A DNA stretch of 64,000 nt from contig NZ_JALKBF010000001.1 in NCBI RefSeq assembly GCF_023016085.1, forward strand, positions 620,001-684,000. Reading direction: 5' to 3'. The notes beneath the pieces are model-generated. The model was not told where the DNA came from. It worked only from the letters and a program-made list of their open reading frames with translations, and ran no database searches. This DNA comes from Aliiroseovarius sp. F47248L (GTDB lineage: Bacteria > Pseudomonadota > Alphaproteobacteria > Rhodobacterales > Rhodobacteraceae). Shown here in pieces: positions 1 through 9,461 of this stretch. Within the stretch, counting starts at the first letter, position 1. Each line of letters begins with the position of its first letter. Position numbers and translations under genes: made by a program.

Positions 1-1
1 A

Positions 2-424
2 AAACGGCCGGGATTTTCAAGATTGCACGTGTTGGGCGCTGAAGACCCACAGTTGTCAGCAGCGTCGATTATCAAGATCGAAATGCCCGACGAGGAAGAA
101 CCGTTCATTCCCTATGCAGCCAATATGGGCGCGGCTTTTTTGCATGGGGCCGCCGTGACCATTCATAAGGCGCAAGGGTCACAATGGCCCGAAGTGCAAG
201 TCTTTGCGCCAGACATCTGGGCGGCCTCACGGGCGGGACGTACCGAGGCAGGGCTGCCGTTGTGGAAACGCTTGGCCTATGTGGCTATTACGCGGGCCGA
301 GACACGCTTGCATTGGGTGAAACGTTACGCCATGGCCCGACCCGAGGCCGAGCTGTCGACGCAGGATCTTCCCAGCAAACCCGTCGCGTTTGCATTAGAG
401 GCACAAGGCGAAGACGTGGCTTAA
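2..424 (+). CDS. RecD-like DNA helicase, C-terminal fragment
   Basis: This is the C-terminal end of an ATP-dependent DNA helicase; the frame is open to the left window edge, so the start and both Walker motifs lie outside. Visible are the UvrD_C_2-type motifs of RecD/Dda-like superfamily 1 helicases: a VTIHKAQGSQW block (motif V region) followed by LAYVAITRAETRL (motif VI, with the arginine that contacts ATP). The last 30 residues are low-conservation tail. It converges on the TIGR02186 gene, with 11 bases between stops. Family is clear; whether it acts in repair or as a stand-alone RecD2-like enzyme cannot be told from this part. Confidence 0.85.
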   Translation, partial: KRPGFSRLHVLGAEDPQLSAASIIKIEMPDEEEPFIPYAANMGAAFLHGAAVTIHKAQGSQWPEVQVFAPDIWAASRAGRTEAGLPLWKRLAYVAITRAETRLHWVKRYAMARPEAELSTQDLPSKPVAFALEAQGEDVA

Positions 425-435
425 ACTTGCCGGAG

Positions 436-1203
436 TTATGTGCGCAGGATCACCCGGAATAGAGCCGACGCTCCCCAGCCAGCAGCAATCGCAATCACAA
501 GAGACAGTATGCCATAGATCAATGGCTGTTCATGGGCGAGATTGAAGATCCACCGCTCCAGTCCAACCTTTTGCACGTTGATCACCGTTTCAAACTGCGA
601 GGCAACGGTGCCCTCTCGCGTCAGATAAATGCGCGTGCGATAGTCGCCTTCGGTTACGTTGGCTGGCAGCGCAATGCGCGTGTTGAACAGCGTTTCCTCC
701 TGTAGTTCGACGCTGTTTTCCATCAGCTTGTAAAGATCCGACTTTTCGCGAATGCGGATCAGGGCGCGTGTAAAATCGCGGGGGTCTTCGTTGGTGAAGG
801 GATTGTCACTGATGCGGATCGACCGTTCGACCGAAATGACATGCTTAAGATCGTCAAGGATCGAGAGTGTTTCCGTCAGTGGGGCTGAGGTCGCAACCGC
901 ATAGAAACTTGGCGCAGCGGCCAGCTCGATCGAATCCGTGTTTACCCAGATCCCGAAGCGCTTGTCTTTCTTGCGCACCGTCACTGGGTGCGCAGGGCCT
1001 TCGACAACCACGATCACTTGAAGAGGGCTGTCGGTAGGGGGCGGTGCTTCGCGCTTGACCGCGCCGAAAATCAGGATCTCGGACCCCACGAAGGTCGCAG
1101 TGATAGAAACGCGGTTCTGGCTAAGCCCCGCGACGACTTTCTCCGCGGACGCAGGCAGGGCGGCAAAAATGATCAACGCAAGGATAGTGACGAGGCGCGG
1201 CAT
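436..1203 (-). CDS. TIGR02186 family membrane-anchored protein
   Basis: A 255-residue envelope protein of the alphaproteobacterial TIGR02186 family, function unknown. It has an N-terminal signal peptide (about 20 residues ending ALPASA), a beta-rich periplasmic middle, and one C-terminal transmembrane helix (LIYGILSLVIAIAAGWGASALF) with a short basic tail. Its ATG abuts the stop of the upstream TauE/SafE gene (one-base overlap at 1203), so the two are translationally coupled. That pairing is common in this bacterial family and suggests a shared role in sulfur-anion export, which is inference. Confidence 0.8.
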   Translation of the reverse strand: MPRLVTILALIIFAALPASAEKVVAGLSQNRVSITATFVGSEILIFGAVKREAPPPTDSPLQVIVVVEGPAHPVTVRKKDKRFGIWVNTDSIELAAAPSFYAVATSAPLTETLSILDDLKHVISVERSIRISDNPFTNEDPRDFTRALIRIREKSDLYKLMENSVELQEETLFNTRIALPANVTEGDYRTRIYLTREGTVASQFETVINVQKVGLERWIFNLAHEQPLIYGILSLVIAIAAGWGASALFRVILRT

Positions 1204-2120
1204 CAGTGCCCCCCTGCCTGACCAATTTCATAAAGCTCGGCCGGTTGGATCAGCAGATCCAATCCGAGTTTGCCGCAGACGACCAGAACCATCAGTGCCA
1301 GCAGCACCCGCAACTGTTCGGCTTTAAGCTTTACGCCGATGCGCGCCCCGATCTGCGCGCCGACGACGCCGCCGATCAGCAACAGAACCGCCAGACCCAT
1401 ATCGACGGTAAAGTTGGTGGTAGCATGCAAAAGTGTGGTGAAGGCAGTCACGAAAATGATCTGGAACAGCGACGTTCCAACCACCACCTTGGTCGGCATC
1501 CCCAGCAGATAGATCATGGCTGGCACCATGATAAAGCCTCCACCCACGCCCATGATTGCCGCTAGAATACCCACCAACACTCCGACCAGAATGGGCGGAA
1601 TGACCGAGATATAAAGGCCCGAAGTCCGGAACTTCATCTTGAACGGCAGATTATGCACCCAAGTGTGCTTGCGTCGTGCCGGTACTGCTGTCCCGCCACG
1701 CGTTTTCATCAGCGCACGCACACTTTCGACGAACATTAGGGATCCGATTATGCCAAGGAACAGGACATAGGACAATTTGACCAGCAAATCGACCTGTCCG
1801 ATGGCTTTCAAAGCGTTGAACAGCTGCACGCCCAATGCGGCCCCAATCAGACCGCCGATCAACAGCACGACTCCCATTCGAAGGTCCACCGTCTTTCGCT
1901 TCAGGTGGGCCAAAACGCCAGAAAACGAGCTGGCCACGATCTGGTTGGCTTCCGTGGCCACTGCAACTGCCGGCGGAATGCCGATAAAGAACAGCAAGGG
2001 CGTCATCAGAAAGCCGCCGCCCACACCGAACATACCCGACAGAACCCCCACGATCCCACCAAGCCCCAACAGCAAAAATGCGTTTACGGAAACCTCGGCG
2101 ATTGGCAGGTAAATCTGCAT
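1203..2120 (-). CDS. TauE/SafE family sulfite exporter-like permease
   Basis: A 305-residue integral membrane protein of the TauE/SafE (DUF81) family, which moves sulfite, sulfoacetate or related anions out across the inner membrane. Two repeated halves are visible, each opening with the glycine-rich family signature (SGMFGVGGGFLMTPLL near residue 30 and AAIMGVGGGFIMVPAMIYL near residue 190), with about eight hydrophobic segments. A soluble loop of about 50 residues rich in Arg/Lys separates the halves. It is directly coupled to the TIGR02186 gene downstream. Substrate cannot be read from the sequence. Confidence 0.85.
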   Translation of the reverse strand: MQIYLPIAEVSVNAFLLLGLGGIVGVLSGMFGVGGGFLMTPLLFFIGIPPAVAVATEANQIVASSFSGVLAHLKRKTVDLRMGVVLLIGGLIGAALGVQLFNALKAIGQVDLLVKLSYVLFLGIIGSLMFVESVRALMKTRGGTAVPARRKHTWVHNLPFKMKFRTSGLYISVIPPILVGVLVGILAAIMGVGGGFIMVPAMIYLLGMPTKVVVGTSLFQIIFVTAFTTLLHATTNFTVDMGLAVLLLIGGVVGAQIGARIGVKLKAEQLRVLLALMVLVVCGKLGLDLLIQPAELYEIGQAGGH

Positions 2121-2186
2121 TAGGAAAAAACTCTGGGCTGGCAGTGGATTGGTATTCTATCTCTTTATTGGCTCATGAGGCGGGGG

Positions 2187-2990
2187 TTAGTCACGTGTTA
2201 AGTAGCGTCGAACCAGTTTTTCCAGCCTTTCGGCACCAAGTGGTGCCATTGCCTTGGTATGTTCGTGGCTGATCGCCTCGTCCGACAGGCCTTGCGCCAT
2301 GTTGGTGATTGTTGAAAAGGCGGCAACCCGCAATCCTAAGAATCGCGCCAGAATCACTTCGGGTACAGTTGACATGCCAACCGCGTCAGCCCCCAATGTG
2401 CGAATGGCGCGGATTTCGGCGGGAGTCTCGAATGACGGGCCAGAATACCATGCAAAGATGCCAGGGGTCAGGGTTATGCCTTCTTCTTTGGCGATTTTGG
2501 CAAATTGTTCCTGGATGTCTGTGTCATAAGCGCCACCCATTGGCACGAAACGCGCGTCTGATGCCTCGCCGATCAGTGGGTTCAGGCCCGAGAAATTGAT
2601 ATGGTCTGAGATTAGCATCAACTCACCCGGCGGAATGTCCAGCCGCATTGATCCAGCCGCGTTGGTTAGGATCAGGCGATCCGCACCAAGTGCTTTCAAA
2701 AGCTCCAGAGGCAAGCGCATCGCGTCTGCCCGTCCGTTTTCGTAGTAATGCGAGCGACCGCCAAACACGGCAACCCGAGTGCCTTCCATCTGACCGATTA
2801 CCAGCTTCGGATTGTGACCCGAAACATGCGCCTGTGGAAAACCTTCAAGTTGGTCATAGGGGATCGCGATCCCGTCAACCGTATCGGCAAGATGCCCCAA
2901 CCCTGATCCAAGCACCAACCCAATCTCGACCGGCTCGTGCCCCACAATGTCGCGAACCTGTCGGGCCAGCGCTTCAGCGTTCTTTGACAT
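2187..2990 (-). CDS. Purine nucleoside phosphorylase
   Basis: A trimeric (PNP/MTAP-type) purine nucleoside phosphorylase, which splits purine nucleosides with phosphate into base and ribose-1-phosphate. Seen: the phosphate-binding LVLGSGLGHLAD near the N-terminus, GHNPKLVIG, FGGRSHYYENG, and the substrate-site NAAGSM and SGPSFETPAEIRA blocks. Length (267 residues from this start) is normal. The start was set at MSKNAEAL; an upstream in-frame start would run further into the preceding permease gene, with which it already overlaps by 17 bases. As the last gene of a nucleoside importer operon it probably processes the imported substrate. Xanthosine/inosine/guanosine preference is not resolvable. 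Confidence 0.88.
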   Translation of the reverse strand: MSKNAEALARQVRDIVGHEPVEIGLVLGSGLGHLADTVDGIAIPYDQLEGFPQAHVSGHNPKLVIGQMEGTRVAVFGGRSHYYENGRADAMRLPLELLKALGADRLILTNAAGSMRLDIPPGELMLISDHINFSGLNPLIGEASDARFVPMGGAYDTDIQEQFAKIAKEEGITLTPGIFAWYSGPSFETPAEIRAIRTLGADAVGMSTVPEVILARFLGLRVAAFSTITNMAQGLSDEAISHEHTKAMAPLGAERLEKLVRRYLTRD

Positions 2991-3939
2991 AAGGCTGTCC
3001 CCCGGCTTTCGGAGCAACGGCCGTGCCGCCGAACCCTGCCAGAATGATCACCGTCAGGATATAGGGCAGGGCCTGCATGAACTGCACAGGTATCACAAAG
3101 GTGCCAAGATCAATGTTCTGATAACGGTTGGCAATGGCTTCAAGCAGCCCGAACAGCAGGGTGGCATAGAGTGCGTGCCATGGGCGCCACCGGGCAAAAA
3201 TCAACGCCGCCAGTGCGATATAGCCACGTCCCGCGCTCATTTCCTTTACAAAGCCAGCGGCCAATCCGGTGGCCAGATAGACGCCGGCAAGACCACACAA
3301 AAAGCCTGCAATCAGCATCGCAGCATATCGCAACCGGATCACCGATACACCTGCGGTATCAACGGCTGCTGGGTTTTCACCCACTGCGCGCAGGCGCAGG
3401 CCAAAGCGGGTGCGATACAGCACGAACCACGACAGTGGCACCATCAGTAACGCGACATAGACAAGGATCGTATGCCCAGACAAAAGATCGGAATAAATAG
3501 GCCCAAGGATTGGCACATCGGCCACCGCATTGGCAAAAGGAAGCTCGACCGGAGAAAAACGCTGACCGCCCGACAGGCTTGGTGTTCGTCCACCAAGACC
3601 AAACCACGCCGTCCCGATCAGAATTGTAATGCCCGACGCAAAGAAGTTCAGAGCAACGCCCGAGATCAGCTGATTGCCTTGAAAGGTGATTGACGCAAGG
3701 CCATGCACGCCAGAAAACGCGATCGAAGACACGATGCCTGCCAAAAGCCCCAGCCAAACCGATCCGGTCGCTGCCGCAACAGCTGCTGAGAAAAAGGCCG
3801 ATGCAAGGATCTTGCCTTCAAGTCCGATATCGAAAATGCCAGCCCGTTCCGAGAACAGCCCGGCGAGACAGGCAAACAAAAGCGGTGTGGCCAGTCGTAA
3901 CGCACTGTCGGCGATTTGAATGATCGTCTGGAAATCCAT
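2974..3939 (-). CDS. Nucleoside ABC transporter permease (second subunit)
   Basis: A 321-residue inner-membrane permease of the BPD_transp_2 group (the YufQ/NupQ type that works with BMP-family binding proteins). Eight or more hydrophobic segments and the family blocks AGIFDIGLEGKILASAF near the N-terminus and VGENPAAVDTAGVSV in the middle are visible. The start at MDFQTI overlaps the stop of the preceding permease by one base (TGATG); the longer open frame upstream is a shadow of that gene. Together with the ATPase at 5036-6607 and binding protein at 6615-7610 it forms a complete importer. Confidence 0.88.
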   Translation of the reverse strand: MDFQTIIQIADSALRLATPLLFACLAGLFSERAGIFDIGLEGKILASAFFSAAVAAATGSVWLGLLAGIVSSIAFSGVHGLASITFQGNQLISGVALNFFASGITILIGTAWFGLGGRTPSLSGGQRFSPVELPFANAVADVPILGPIYSDLLSGHTILVYVALLMVPLSWFVLYRTRFGLRLRAVGENPAAVDTAGVSVIRLRYAAMLIAGFLCGLAGVYLATGLAAGFVKEMSAGRGYIALAALIFARWRPWHALYATLLFGLLEAIANRYQNIDLGTFVIPVQFMQALPYILTVIILAGFGGTAVAPKAGGQPYVKER

Positions 3940-5036
3940 CAGTTCGCCCCCCGTTTCGCGGCCCGGATGAAGGCGCGTTCCACTGGCACCCGAACCATGT
4001 TGTCCAGTGCGCCGGTGAACAAGATTACCAGCGCCTGAATGACAGTGACCAGTTCGCGTGGAATCTTCGTCCACAGCGACAACTCACTGCCACCTTGATA
4101 CAGGAAGCCAAACAGAAGGGCTGCCAACAGCACGCCGAACGGGTGGTTGCGGCCCATAAGCGCCACGGCGATGCCGATAAAGCCCGCCCCTTCGACCGAG
4201 TTCAGAACAAGCCGCTCGGCTTCACCCATCGTGTTGTTGATGGACATCATGCCCGACAGCCCGCCGGACAGAAGCATCGCGACCATGATGATTTTAAACG
4301 GAGATATACCCGCATAGACGGATGCATCTGACGATAGGCCGAAGGCGCGGATCTCGTATCCCAGACGTGACCGCCACATCAGAAGATAGACAATCACACA
4401 AGCCGCCAGCGCGACGAACAGCGATACATTCACAGGTGCGGATTTCGAGAAGTTAATCCCGATTGGTGCCAGAAACTCGTGCAGTGTGGGCAGGTGCGTG
4501 GCTTCGGGAAACGATGCAGTTTGCGGATTCATCTCGCCTTTGGGGCGCAATACGTTGACCAGCACATAGTTCAGCGCCGATGCGGCGATGAAATTAAACA
4601 TGATCGTGGTGATAACGACGTGGCTGCCGCGTCGGGCTTGCAGGTAGGCCGGAATGAAGGCCCATGCAGCACCAAACACAGCCCCACCGACCATGGCAAA
4701 TAAAAGCGCGACGGACCAATGAGGGAAGGGGATATAGAGACAGACCAGGGCCACGCCCAGCCCACCGATCATCGCCTGGCCTTCACCGCCAATGTTGAAC
4801 ATCGCGGCTTTGAATGCGATGGAAACGGCCAAACCTGTGAAGATGAAATTGGTGGCGTAATACAGCGTGTAGCCCCAGCCGTAGGTCGACCCAAGTGCGC
4901 CAGTAATCATGGTCTGCAGTGCTTTGATCGGGTTTTCGCCAATGGCCAGAATGACCAGCCCCGACAGAACGAATGCGATCAGAAGGTTGAGCAGAGGGAT
5001 CAAGGCCACATCGGCCCACTTGGGCATTTTTTGCAT
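3939..5036 (-). CDS. Nucleoside ABC transporter permease (first subunit)
   Basis: A 365-residue permease of the BPD_transp_2 family, NupP/YufP type. An N-terminal membrane anchor (ALIPLLNLLIAFVLSGLVIL) is followed by the typical FNIGGEGQAMIGGLG block and by AGISPFKIIMVAMLLSGGLSG; the C-terminal cytoplasmic tail is basic. Stop and start are fused to neighbours on both sides (one-base overlaps at 3939 and 5036), a strongly coupled operon. It forms the heterodimeric channel with the neighbouring permease. Confidence 0.88.
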   Translation of the reverse strand: MQKMPKWADVALIPLLNLLIAFVLSGLVILAIGENPIKALQTMITGALGSTYGWGYTLYYATNFIFTGLAVSIAFKAAMFNIGGEGQAMIGGLGVALVCLYIPFPHWSVALLFAMVGGAVFGAAWAFIPAYLQARRGSHVVITTIMFNFIAASALNYVLVNVLRPKGEMNPQTASFPEATHLPTLHEFLAPIGINFSKSAPVNVSLFVALAACVIVYLLMWRSRLGYEIRAFGLSSDASVYAGISPFKIIMVAMLLSGGLSGMMSINNTMGEAERLVLNSVEGAGFIGIAVALMGRNHPFGVLLAALLFGFLYQGGSELSLWTKIPRELVTVIQALVILFTGALDNMVRVPVERAFIRAAKRGAN

Positions 5037-6607
5037 CAGGCTGCATCCCCTTCCTGTTTGACTCCGGCCATCAATAGACCCAGTTCACGTTCATCTGTCT
5101 GATCGGGCAGACGTTCGCCCATGATATGGCCATCGAACATCACCGCAATTCTGTCGCTGAGGGACAGGATTTCCTCCAACTCGACCGAGACCAGAAGTAC
5201 CGCTTTGCCTTGATCACGCAACGCGATGATCTGTTTGTGAATGAATTCGATCGCCCCGATGTCGACCCCACGGGTCGGTTGCCCGACCAATAACAGGTCG
5301 GGATTGCGTTCGATCTCTCGTGCTACAACGATCTTTTGTTGGTTGCCGCCCGAGAAGCTTTTCGCTTCCAACTGTGGATTTGGCGGCCTTACATCGAAAC
5401 GGTCCATCTTGTCCTGAGCCGTTTCAAGTATTTTAGCGTTATCCATCAGAAACTTATTCTTTTGATACTCGGGCGCGTGGTGATAGCCGAACACGATGTT
5501 CTGCCAGGCTGGGAAGTCCATGATCAGTCCATGTTCCTGCCGATCTTCGGGCACATGCGCGATCCCGCGCGCGCGCCGTGAACGCCCATCAGAATGCTTC
5601 CCGGTAAGATCAATCGCGTCACCGTTGACACGAATTTCACCCGTTGCGTTAGCATAGCCACCCAGCACTTCCAGCAGCTGTGACTGGCCGTTTCCTGATA
5701 CTCCGGCGATGCCAAGAATTTCACCCGCACGCACATTGAGAGAGATGCCCTTTAGGCGTTCCACCCCATGATCGTCAACCATATGCAGGTTTTCGATTTC
5801 CAGAACTTCTTTCCCTGGGTTTGCGGGCACTTTGTCGACCCGCAGCAACACCTTGCGTCCCACCATCAGCTCGGCCAGATGTTCCGGATTGGTGTCTTTG
5901 GTTTTGACCGTCGCAGTCATTTCGCCGCGCCGCATAACAGACACGGTGTCCGTGATCTCCATTATCTCGCGCAGTTTGTGGGTGATCAGAATGATCGTTT
6001 TTCCCTGATCTCGCAGCCCGTTCAGGATGCGGAACAGGTGGTCGGCTTCGGCGGGAGTCAACACGCCCGTCGGCTCGTCCAGAATCAGAATATCCGCTTC
6101 GCGGTAAAGGGCTTTCAGGATCTCGACACGTTGTTGCACACCAACGCCAAGATCTTCGATCAGCGTGTCCGGGTCAACGTGGAGCTCGTATTCTTCTGCA
6201 AGCGATTTCAGCGACTTGCGTGCTTTGGCCAGCGAAGGGCGCAGCATCGCACCATCTTCGACGCCAAGGATCACATTTTCCAGCACTGAGAAATTTTCAA
6301 CCAACTTGAAGTGTTGGAACACCATCCCGATACCAGCCGCAATCGCTGCCTGGCTGTCGGGGATCTGGGTTTCCTTGCCGTGGATGAAGATCTGCCCTTT
6401 ATCGGCTTTGTAAAACCCATAGAGGATGGACATCAGCGTCGATTTCCCCGCGCCGTTTTCGCCGATGATCCCGTGGATCGTACCCGGCTGCACTGAAATC
6501 GAAATGTCCTTGTTCGCCTGCACCGGCCCAAAGGCCTTCGAGATGCCGCGAAGTTCGATGGCAGGGGCAACAGTCGCCTGTTGCCCCCCTTTGTTCAAAT
6601 CAGCCAT
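5036..6607 (-). CDS. Nucleoside ABC transporter ATP-binding protein (two ABC domains)
   Basis: A 523-residue double ATPase of the sugar/nucleoside importer group (RbsA-like, YufO/NupO). Domain 1 has Walker [10 protein letters not shown] (about residue 53), a degenerate signature [11 protein letters not shown] and Walker B ILILDEPT. Domain 2 has a degenerate Walker A (GVSGNGQSQ) and a good signature FSGGNQQK, with [11 protein letters not shown] as Walker B region. One intact and one degenerate site is normal for this family. It drives import through the two permeases at 2974-5036. Confidence 0.9.
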   Translation of the reverse strand: MADLNKGGQQATVAPAIELRGISKAFGPVQANKDISISVQPGTIHGIIGENGAGKSTLMSILYGFYKADKGQIFIHGKETQIPDSQAAIAAGIGMVFQHFKLVENFSVLENVILGVEDGAMLRPSLAKARKSLKSLAEEYELHVDPDTLIEDLGVGVQQRVEILKALYREADILILDEPTGVLTPAEADHLFRILNGLRDQGKTIILITHKLREIMEITDTVSVMRRGEMTATVKTKDTNPEHLAELMVGRKVLLRVDKVPANPGKEVLEIENLHMVDDHGVERLKGISLNVRAGEILGIAGVSGNGQSQLLEVLGGYANATGEIRVNGDAIDLTGKHSDGRSRRARGIAHVPEDRQEHGLIMDFPAWQNIVFGYHHAPEYQKNKFLMDNAKILETAQDKMDRFDVRPPNPQLEAKSFSGGNQQKIVVAREIERNPDLLLVGQPTRGVDIGAIEFIHKQIIALRDQGKAVLLVSVELEEILSLSDRIAVMFDGHIMGERLPDQTDERELGLLMAGVKQEGDAA

Positions 6608-6614
6608 CGCCCGA

Positions 6615-7610
6615 TCAAAACTTCATGACAGGGCAAGAGTCGTCCGACTGATAGTCATGGACGGCAATTTCGCCCGAGATGATTTTGGCTTGGGCCTCGT
6701 CAACCGCAGCCTTCATTTCGTCGGTAACCAGCTCTGCGTTGTTTTCATCCATTGCCAGACCAACACCGTCATGCGCTAGGTCCATAACGCGCACGCCGGG
6801 CTTCAAGTCTTCGCCTTCGATCATAGCGTCATAGACGGACACATCGACCCGCTTGACCATCGAGGTCAGAACCTTTCCGGGGTGTAGATAGTTCTGGTTG
6901 CTGTCTACGCCGATGGAAAGCACACCTTCGTCTGCAGCAGTTTGCAGAACACCAAGACCAGTGCCGCCAGCAGCAGCATAGATCACGTCTGCGCCTTGGC
7001 TGATTTGTGCTTTGGTCAGCTCGCCACCCTTAACCGGGTCGTTCCATGCGGTCGGTGTTGTGCCGGTCATGTTCGAGATGATCTTGGCATCTGGGTTGGT
7101 TGCCAGAACACCCTGCGCATAGCCGCAACCGAACTTGCGGATTAGCGGAATGTCCATCCCACCCACGAAGCCGACAGTTCCGGATTTCGAGGCCATAGCG
7201 GCCATGATCCCAGCCAGATACGAACCCTCATGTTCGGCAAAGGCCACGTTCAAAACGTTAGGTGCATCCGACCAGCCGTCATTGGTCACGAAGGTGGTTT
7301 CCGGGAAGTCGGGGGCCACTTCGGACAGGGCTGCGGACATGGCAAAGCCTAGAGTGATCACCGGGTTGGCACCGGTTTCAGCAAAGCGGCGCAATGCTTG
7401 CTCGCGCTGGGCTTCGGATTGAAGTTCGATCTCAAGATAGCTGCCGCCTGTTTCCTGCGCCCATTTTTCAGCGCCGTTGAAACCAGCTTCGTTGAACGAT
7501 TTGTCGAACTTGCCGCCAAGGTCGAAAATGATCGCGGGATCGGCCAGCGCCGCCCCAGCGGTCAGGGCCATCGACGCAGCAGCGCCAAGAAATGTCTTCA
7601 TCAGGGTCAT
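6615..7610 (-). CDS. BMP family nucleoside-binding periplasmic protein
   Basis: The 331-residue periplasmic binding protein of the importer, of the BMP (basic membrane protein, PnrA-like) family whose studied members bind purine nucleosides. A signal peptide runs to about residue 20 (ends ALA before DPAII), followed by the family blocks IFDLGGKFDKSFNEAGF, GFAMSAAL and GFVGGMDIPLIRKF. The start is fixed by a GGGAG ribosome site about 8 bases upstream; the longer frame upstream lacks one. It is the first gene of the operon that ends in the purine nucleoside phosphorylase. Confidence 0.88.
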   Translation of the reverse strand: MTLMKTFLGAAASMALTAGAALADPAIIFDLGGKFDKSFNEAGFNGAEKWAQETGGSYLEIELQSEAQREQALRRFAETGANPVITLGFAMSAALSEVAPDFPETTFVTNDGWSDAPNVLNVAFAEHEGSYLAGIMAAMASKSGTVGFVGGMDIPLIRKFGCGYAQGVLATNPDAKIISNMTGTTPTAWNDPVKGGELTKAQISQGADVIYAAAGGTGLGVLQTAADEGVLSIGVDSNQNYLHPGKVLTSMVKRVDVSVYDAMIEGEDLKPGVRVMDLAHDGVGLAMDENNAELVTDEMKAAVDEAQAKIISGEIAVHDYQSDDSCPVMKF

Positions 7611-7747
7611 GTTGATACTCCCGGTTGTTGTTGTTGGGGGTCGCTGACGGAATGTCAGCCGATTCCCAGTGTCTGCGAGCAGATCGCTGAATAGGATCAT
7701 CCGGGATTTTGGGCGGAGGGCAAGGGTGGGGTCAACATTAAGTTTCA

Positions 7748-7781
7748 CCGTCCGGGCTGAAAACGCCTATTTTTCAGACGG
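7748..7781. terminator. Hairpin between rimI and the BMP gene
   Basis: CTGAAAA at 7757 pairs with TTTTCAG at 7771, extended outwards by CCGT/ACGG, giving a stem of about 11 pairs. It lies just after the rimI stop on the minus strand and could end the nfu-tsaB-rimI transcript; no strong T-run follows. Confidence 0.35.
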
Positions 7782-7787
7782 TTCACC

Positions 7788-8210
7788 CTAGGGAAGGTGC
7801 TTGGCCAACATGATGGCATCGACTGCGCAGCCCGTTTGGCGTGCATAATAGCCTATCCGGCGTCCAGATTCGGTCCAACCTGCCGATGCATACAGAGCGC
7901 GTGCCGGTCTATTGTCCTCAGCGACCTCAAGAAATGCCAGTCTTGCGCCGCGCGACCGGGCTTTGTCCTCAAACAAGGTCAGAACCCGGCGCCCGATGCC
8001 ATTGCCTTGCTGATCGGGATGCACGGCGATGGTCAGAAGTTCCGCTTCGTCCACAATCACGCGACCCATCGCAAAGCCGCGCATTGTGCCCACCGCGAAG
8101 ATGGGAGGCGACGAGAGCAAGGCCTGCATTTCATCAACACTCCAAGCGCGACTGTCCGAAAACGCCGCTGCATGAAGCTGTGCAAGAAGGGCCGGTGTAA
8201 GGTCGATCAT
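7788..8210 (-). CDS. rimI: Ribosomal protein alanine N-acetyltransferase RimI
   Basis: A 140-residue GNAT acetyltransferase. The acetyl-CoA pyrophosphate loop is visible as VHPDQQGNGIGRRVL (Q-x-x-G-x-G), followed by LEVAEDNRPARALYASAGW, the typical RimI C-terminal half. It acts in the cytoplasm, acetylating the N-terminus of ribosomal protein S18 or, in many bacteria, a broader set of substrates. It lies 10 bases after tsaB, an arrangement seen in most Rhodobacteraceae, which supports the call. Sequence alone does not prove S18 as substrate. Confidence 0.85.
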   Translation of the reverse strand: MIDLTPALLAQLHAAAFSDSRAWSVDEMQALLSSPPIFAVGTMRGFAMGRVIVDEAELLTIAVHPDQQGNGIGRRVLTLFEDKARSRGARLAFLEVAEDNRPARALYASAGWTESGRRIGYYARQTGCAVDAIMLAKHLP

Positions 8211-8220
8211 TCCGCCGCAC

Positions 8221-8838
8221 TCAGGGAAGGATCATGGGTGCCGGATCGCGCGGTGGGGCGGCGTCGGCAGTGCGAATATACAGGGGGGCAGGGCGCGGGA
8301 TAGGCGCTTGTCCGGCCCGCGCAAGGCGCGTTGCGGCGATACGTGCAATCGCCGGGGCTGGATCTGTCACTGCGTCAGGTCCGACTCGTGCGCCTGTTAG
8401 GGACGCGACTTCATGGGCAGACATCAGACTGGGTGCTTCGTCTTCACCACCGGTGCGCAGGTATTGGGCATAGACGTGATCCCGCCGTGCATCAATCAAT
8501 GACCAGATCGGGCGTTCAGTGTCGATGGCTTGTGCTTCAAGGGTCGAAACGCCAATTGCAGGCACCCCCAGAGACAAAGCTAAACCGCGTGCCGCCGCGA
8601 CGGATATGCGGATTCCGGTGAAGTTTCCCGGTCCGATCCCCACCGCTATCGCTTCAAGGTCACGCCAAGTCAGGTTTGTCTCTGCCAATACCTCTTCCAG
8701 CAAGGGCATTAAGCGTTCGGCTTGTCCGCGTGACATGGGCTCAAAACGCGTCGCGATGATCTTGTCACCCGACAGCAAAGCGGCCGCGCAATGCGCGGCC
8801 GAGGTGTCAAATGCTAAAATCAGTGGTTTAGGCGGCAA
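8221..8838 (-). CDS. tsaB: tRNA threonylcarbamoyladenosine biosynthesis protein TsaB
   Basis: A 205-residue ASKHA-fold protein needed, with TsaD and TsaE, to place threonylcarbamoyl on A37 of ANN-decoding tRNAs. The N-terminal LAFDTSAAHCAAALL strand and the GPGNFTGIR motif near residue 69 are diagnostic. Shorter than TsaD and without its metal-binding histidines, as expected for TsaB. Its start overlaps the end of the nfu gene by 11 bases, and rimI follows, giving an nfu-tsaB-rimI operon. Confidence 0.9.
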   Translation of the reverse strand: MPPKPLILAFDTSAAHCAAALLSGDKIIATRFEPMSRGQAERLMPLLEEVLAETNLTWRDLEAIAVGIGPGNFTGIRISVAAARGLALSLGVPAIGVSTLEAQAIDTERPIWSLIDARRDHVYAQYLRTGGEDEAPSLMSAHEVASLTGARVGPDAVTDPAPAIARIAATRLARAGQAPIPRPAPLYIRTADAAPPRDPAPMILP

Positions 8839-9391
8839 CAGGGCGCACCTCGATCACTTCGGGGATATAGTGTTTCAACAGGTTTTCGATGCCCATCTTC
8901 AGCGTCAGCGTCGATGAGGGGCAGCCGGCACAGGCACCTTGCATGTGCAGGTAGACGATGCCGCGATCAAAACCATGGAAGGTGATGTCGCCACCGTCCT
9001 GTGCAACAGCGGGACGCACGCGTGTGTCCAACAGCTCTTTGATCTGTTCGACGATTTCGCCATCCTCGCCGGTGTGTTCAGCATGACCTGCCGGGGCACT
9101 GGCTTCTCCGGCCATGATAGGTTGGCCAGACTGGAAATGTTCCATGATCGCGCCAAGGATTGCTGGCTTGATGTGATCCCAATCGACATCATCCGTCTTG
9201 GTCACAGTCACGAAATCAGCGCCAAAAAACACCCCGGCAACACCTTGCACCTTAAAGATGCGTTCGGCCAAGGGCGAGCTTCCTGCTGTATCAGCAGTCG
9301 GGAAATCAGCGGTCCCTGTTCCCAACACAGCCTGCCCGGGCAGGAATTTCAGCGTGGCGGGGTTTGGAGTGGATTCGGTTTGGATGAACAT
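8828..9391 (-). CDS. NifU/Nfu-type iron-sulfur cluster carrier
   Basis: A 187-residue Fe-S scaffold or carrier. An N-terminal Nfu_N domain (starts MFIQTESTPNPATLKF) is joined to a C-terminal NifU-like domain with the cluster-binding CAGC pair at about residues 152 and 155. This architecture matches mitochondrial NFU1 and alphaproteobacterial Nfu, which pass 4Fe-4S clusters to enzymes such as lipoyl synthase. Start is well supported by family length. It leads the operon with tsaB and rimI. Confidence 0.9.
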   Translation of the reverse strand: MFIQTESTPNPATLKFLPGQAVLGTGTADFPTADTAGSSPLAERIFKVQGVAGVFFGADFVTVTKTDDVDWDHIKPAILGAIMEHFQSGQPIMAGEASAPAGHAEHTGEDGEIVEQIKELLDTRVRPAVAQDGGDITFHGFDRGIVYLHMQGACAGCPSSTLTLKMGIENLLKHYIPEVIEVRPVAA

Positions 9392-9461
9392 GTTGGCGCA
9401 CCTTTTTTGTCAGGTTTGATATGGGCCTCGCACAGGGCAGAGTCAAGATGTGCGGGGACCG

